DNA of 23,834 bases from a virus: positions 1-23,834 of the IMG/VR virus record IMGVR_UViG_3300046328_000403; one strand, 5' to 3'. This document shows positions 22,940 to 23,834 of the stretch, piece by piece. The notes under the pieces were generated by a model, which did not search any database, was not told the DNA's origin, and saw nothing but the letters and a program-made list of their open reading frames with translations. Each line of letters begins with the position of its first letter. Within the stretch, counting starts at the first letter, position 1. A program made the position numbers and the translations under genes.

Positions 22940-23182
22940 ATGATACCTTATTATTATTTGTATGAAGCAAAACGAAGATTGGTTAGTATCAAACAAACTA
23001 TTGCTATGTTGGGTGGTGAAGATGATTGCCAACCTATGTTACTTGGCCAAAGAGATATGTTGAAATTGGAAGTGGAATATTACCGCCAACAATCAGCAAA
23101 GTTTACCATATTTTTGTTGACTTTGATTGTGTTTTGTGTTAGCCTATATTATCTGTTTATAACTGGAGTGTTTAATGTTTAG
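22940..23182 (+). CDS. small protein with C-terminal membrane helix
   Basis: An 80-aa protein: a polar, coiled-coil-like N-terminal part (YYYLYEAKRRLVSIKQTIAM, then MLKLEVEYYRQQSAKF) and a C-terminal membrane segment TIFLLTLIVFCVSLYYLFIT. Tail-anchored membrane proteins of this size are often seen in phage early regions. An in-frame start at 22877 lies in the gene before and is rejected. It overlaps the next gene by eight bases. Confidence 0.66.
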   Translation: MIPYYYLYEAKRRLVSIKQTIAMLGGEDDCQPMLLGQRDMLKLEVEYYRQQSAKFTIFLLTLIVFCVSLYYLFITGVFNV

Positions 23183-23423
23183 TCCGTTGATTAATTGGTT
23201 TAGTAATAAAAAATCTTTATTGGTATTTGGTACCTTTATATTTTTGTTAACAGTTATTCTAATGCCTTATGTACAGAATAGACTTATGATGCAAACATCC
23301 GAAACTGATATTAAAAACCGATTGGTTTGGTCAGTTAAGGGTGATTGTTATTTTGTTAAACCCACCAATACAACCGACAATATGTTGGTTCGTGTAACCG
23401 ATTGTGATAAGGTAAATAAATGA
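23175..23423 (+). CDS. membrane-anchored small protein
   Basis: An 82-aa protein: a short basic N-terminus, a membrane helix (SLLVFGTFIFLLTVILMPYV), then a probable periplasmic part (MMQTSETDIKNRLVWSVKGD, CYFVKPTNTTDNMLVRVTDC) with two Cys that could form a disulfide. It follows the tail-anchored protein, so the pair might act together. ATGA overlap downstream. Confidence 0.68.
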   Translation: MFSPLINWFSNKKSLLVFGTFIFLLTVILMPYVQNRLMMQTSETDIKNRLVWSVKGDCYFVKPTNTTDNMLVRVTDCDKVNK

Positions 23424-23590
23424 AAACCAATAAAGATTTTAATCTAAGTAAATCCGCCAAGCGTTCCCTTGCTACACTACCTACTAGTATGCGAGGTCAT
23501 TGGAAAAAGATGATGATTGAAGCTGAAGTATTAGAAAAACGGGCCAAGTTGGCTAAGATTAGTAGTAAAACTGAAAAGGGAGAAGTATAA
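23420..23590 (+). CDS. small conserved basic phage protein
   Basis: A 56-aa basic protein: KTNKDFNLSKSAKRSLATLP, then MRGHWKKMMIEAEVLEKRAK. The pattern DFxLSKSxKRxLATxxxxxxHWKxMMIxAE is one I recall from T4-like phages. Helical, possibly nucleic-acid binding by charge. ATGA overlap upstream and TAATG overlap downstream. Confidence 0.75.
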   Translation: MKTNKDFNLSKSAKRSLATLPTSMRGHWKKMMIEAEVLEKRAKLAKISSKTEKGEV

Positions 23591-23834
23591 TGGCATTATT
23601 TGTTGAAGTGAATTCGGTAGAAAAAAATTGTAAAGTTGTTTTGAATATGGATGAGGTGATGGAAGTTGCACCAATGTCTACTGGTGGATGCCATCTGTTC
23701 TTGTCTGATGGTCGTATCTACAAAGTAAAAGATTCTTATCCATTGTTCCAACAATTTGCTATGCAAACTGTATCATCTGATGATGTGGCTGCTAAAGTTA
23801 AATCATTGAAGAAACAAATTGGTGTGGATATTCC
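23590..23834 (+). CDS. conserved phage protein (FVEVNSVEKNCKVVLNMDEV), 3' partial
   Basis: Open from the ATG at 23590 to the window end, 81 residues visible. It begins ALFVEVNSVEKNCKVVLNMD, then EVMEVAPMSTGGCHLFLSDG and VKDSYPLFQQFAMQ. The FVEVNSVEKxCxVVLNxDxVxEIxP layout, a beta-rich FlbD-like start, is familiar from T4-like phage hypothetical proteins. TAATG overlap upstream. The C-terminus lies outside the window. Confidence 0.78.
   Translation, partial: MALFVEVNSVEKNCKVVLNMDEVMEVAPMSTGGCHLFLSDGRIYKVKDSYPLFQQFAMQTVSSDDVAAKVKSLKKQIGVDI

Overview
This window looks like part of a large, AT-rich, T4-like (tailed, myovirus-type) phage genome, in the accessory 'small gene' half rather than the structural or replication half. 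Four things support that: about 78 tightly packed genes, almost all on the + strand and mostly under 110 codons; start/stop overlaps of the ATGA and TAATG type; a perfect T4-type late promoter word (TATAAATA) on the - strand; and marker genes common in T4-like phages of aquatic bacteria (CobS-like MoxR ATPase, a GroES/gp31-type co-chaperonin, a 2OG-Fe(II) oxygenase, a GIY-YIG endonuclease). The host cannot be named. It must read ordinary sigma70-type promoters and, if one small protein is real, have a Tat export system. No tRNA, CRISPR array, integrase or structural gene is visible.

Layout. 1-1742: end of an upstream gene, a nucleotidyltransferase-like protein, and small conserved phage proteins. 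1836-5705: a promoter-driven operon led by a 719-aa metalloprotease-like/VWA protein, then small proteins and GroES. 5733-5879: one - strand gene with a T4-type late promoter, facing convergently into that operon. 5963-7272: small genes of more C-rich composition, including a protein with a textbook Tat signal. 7273-9217: an unusual region with a C-rich non-coding stretch, genes with no recognisable relatives, and three overlapping single-helix membrane micro-ORFs. 9371-10281: a GP88-like operon. 10353-16684: a long run of overlapping small phage genes, including a SWIM zinc-finger protein and a metallophosphoesterase. 16779-18336: promoter-driven small genes plus the CobS/MoxR-like ATPase. 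18382-18918: a GIY-YIG homing-endonuclease-like gene. 19030-20656: winged-helix protein, small proteins and a 2OG oxygenase. 20733-23834: another promoter-driven chain of small and membrane proteins, running off the window.

The most interesting signal is regulatory. An 18-bp dyad TGTTGT-N6-ACAACA (arms conserved, the six central bases free) occurs eight times, almost always between operons. Six copies lie upstream of sigma70-like promoters, at distances to the -10 box of 27, 29, 38, 39, 70 and 70 bp. These fall on the same helical face (about 7 modulo 10.5). Three promoters carry a second dyad, GGTAT-N6-ATACC, inside the -35/-10 spacer, and the promoter of the winged-helix gene carries a different N6 dyad. 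Together they suggest a phage-wide early/middle-gene regulon with dedicated operators that I cannot match to any described system. All homology statements are from recall and motif reading; no database search was run.
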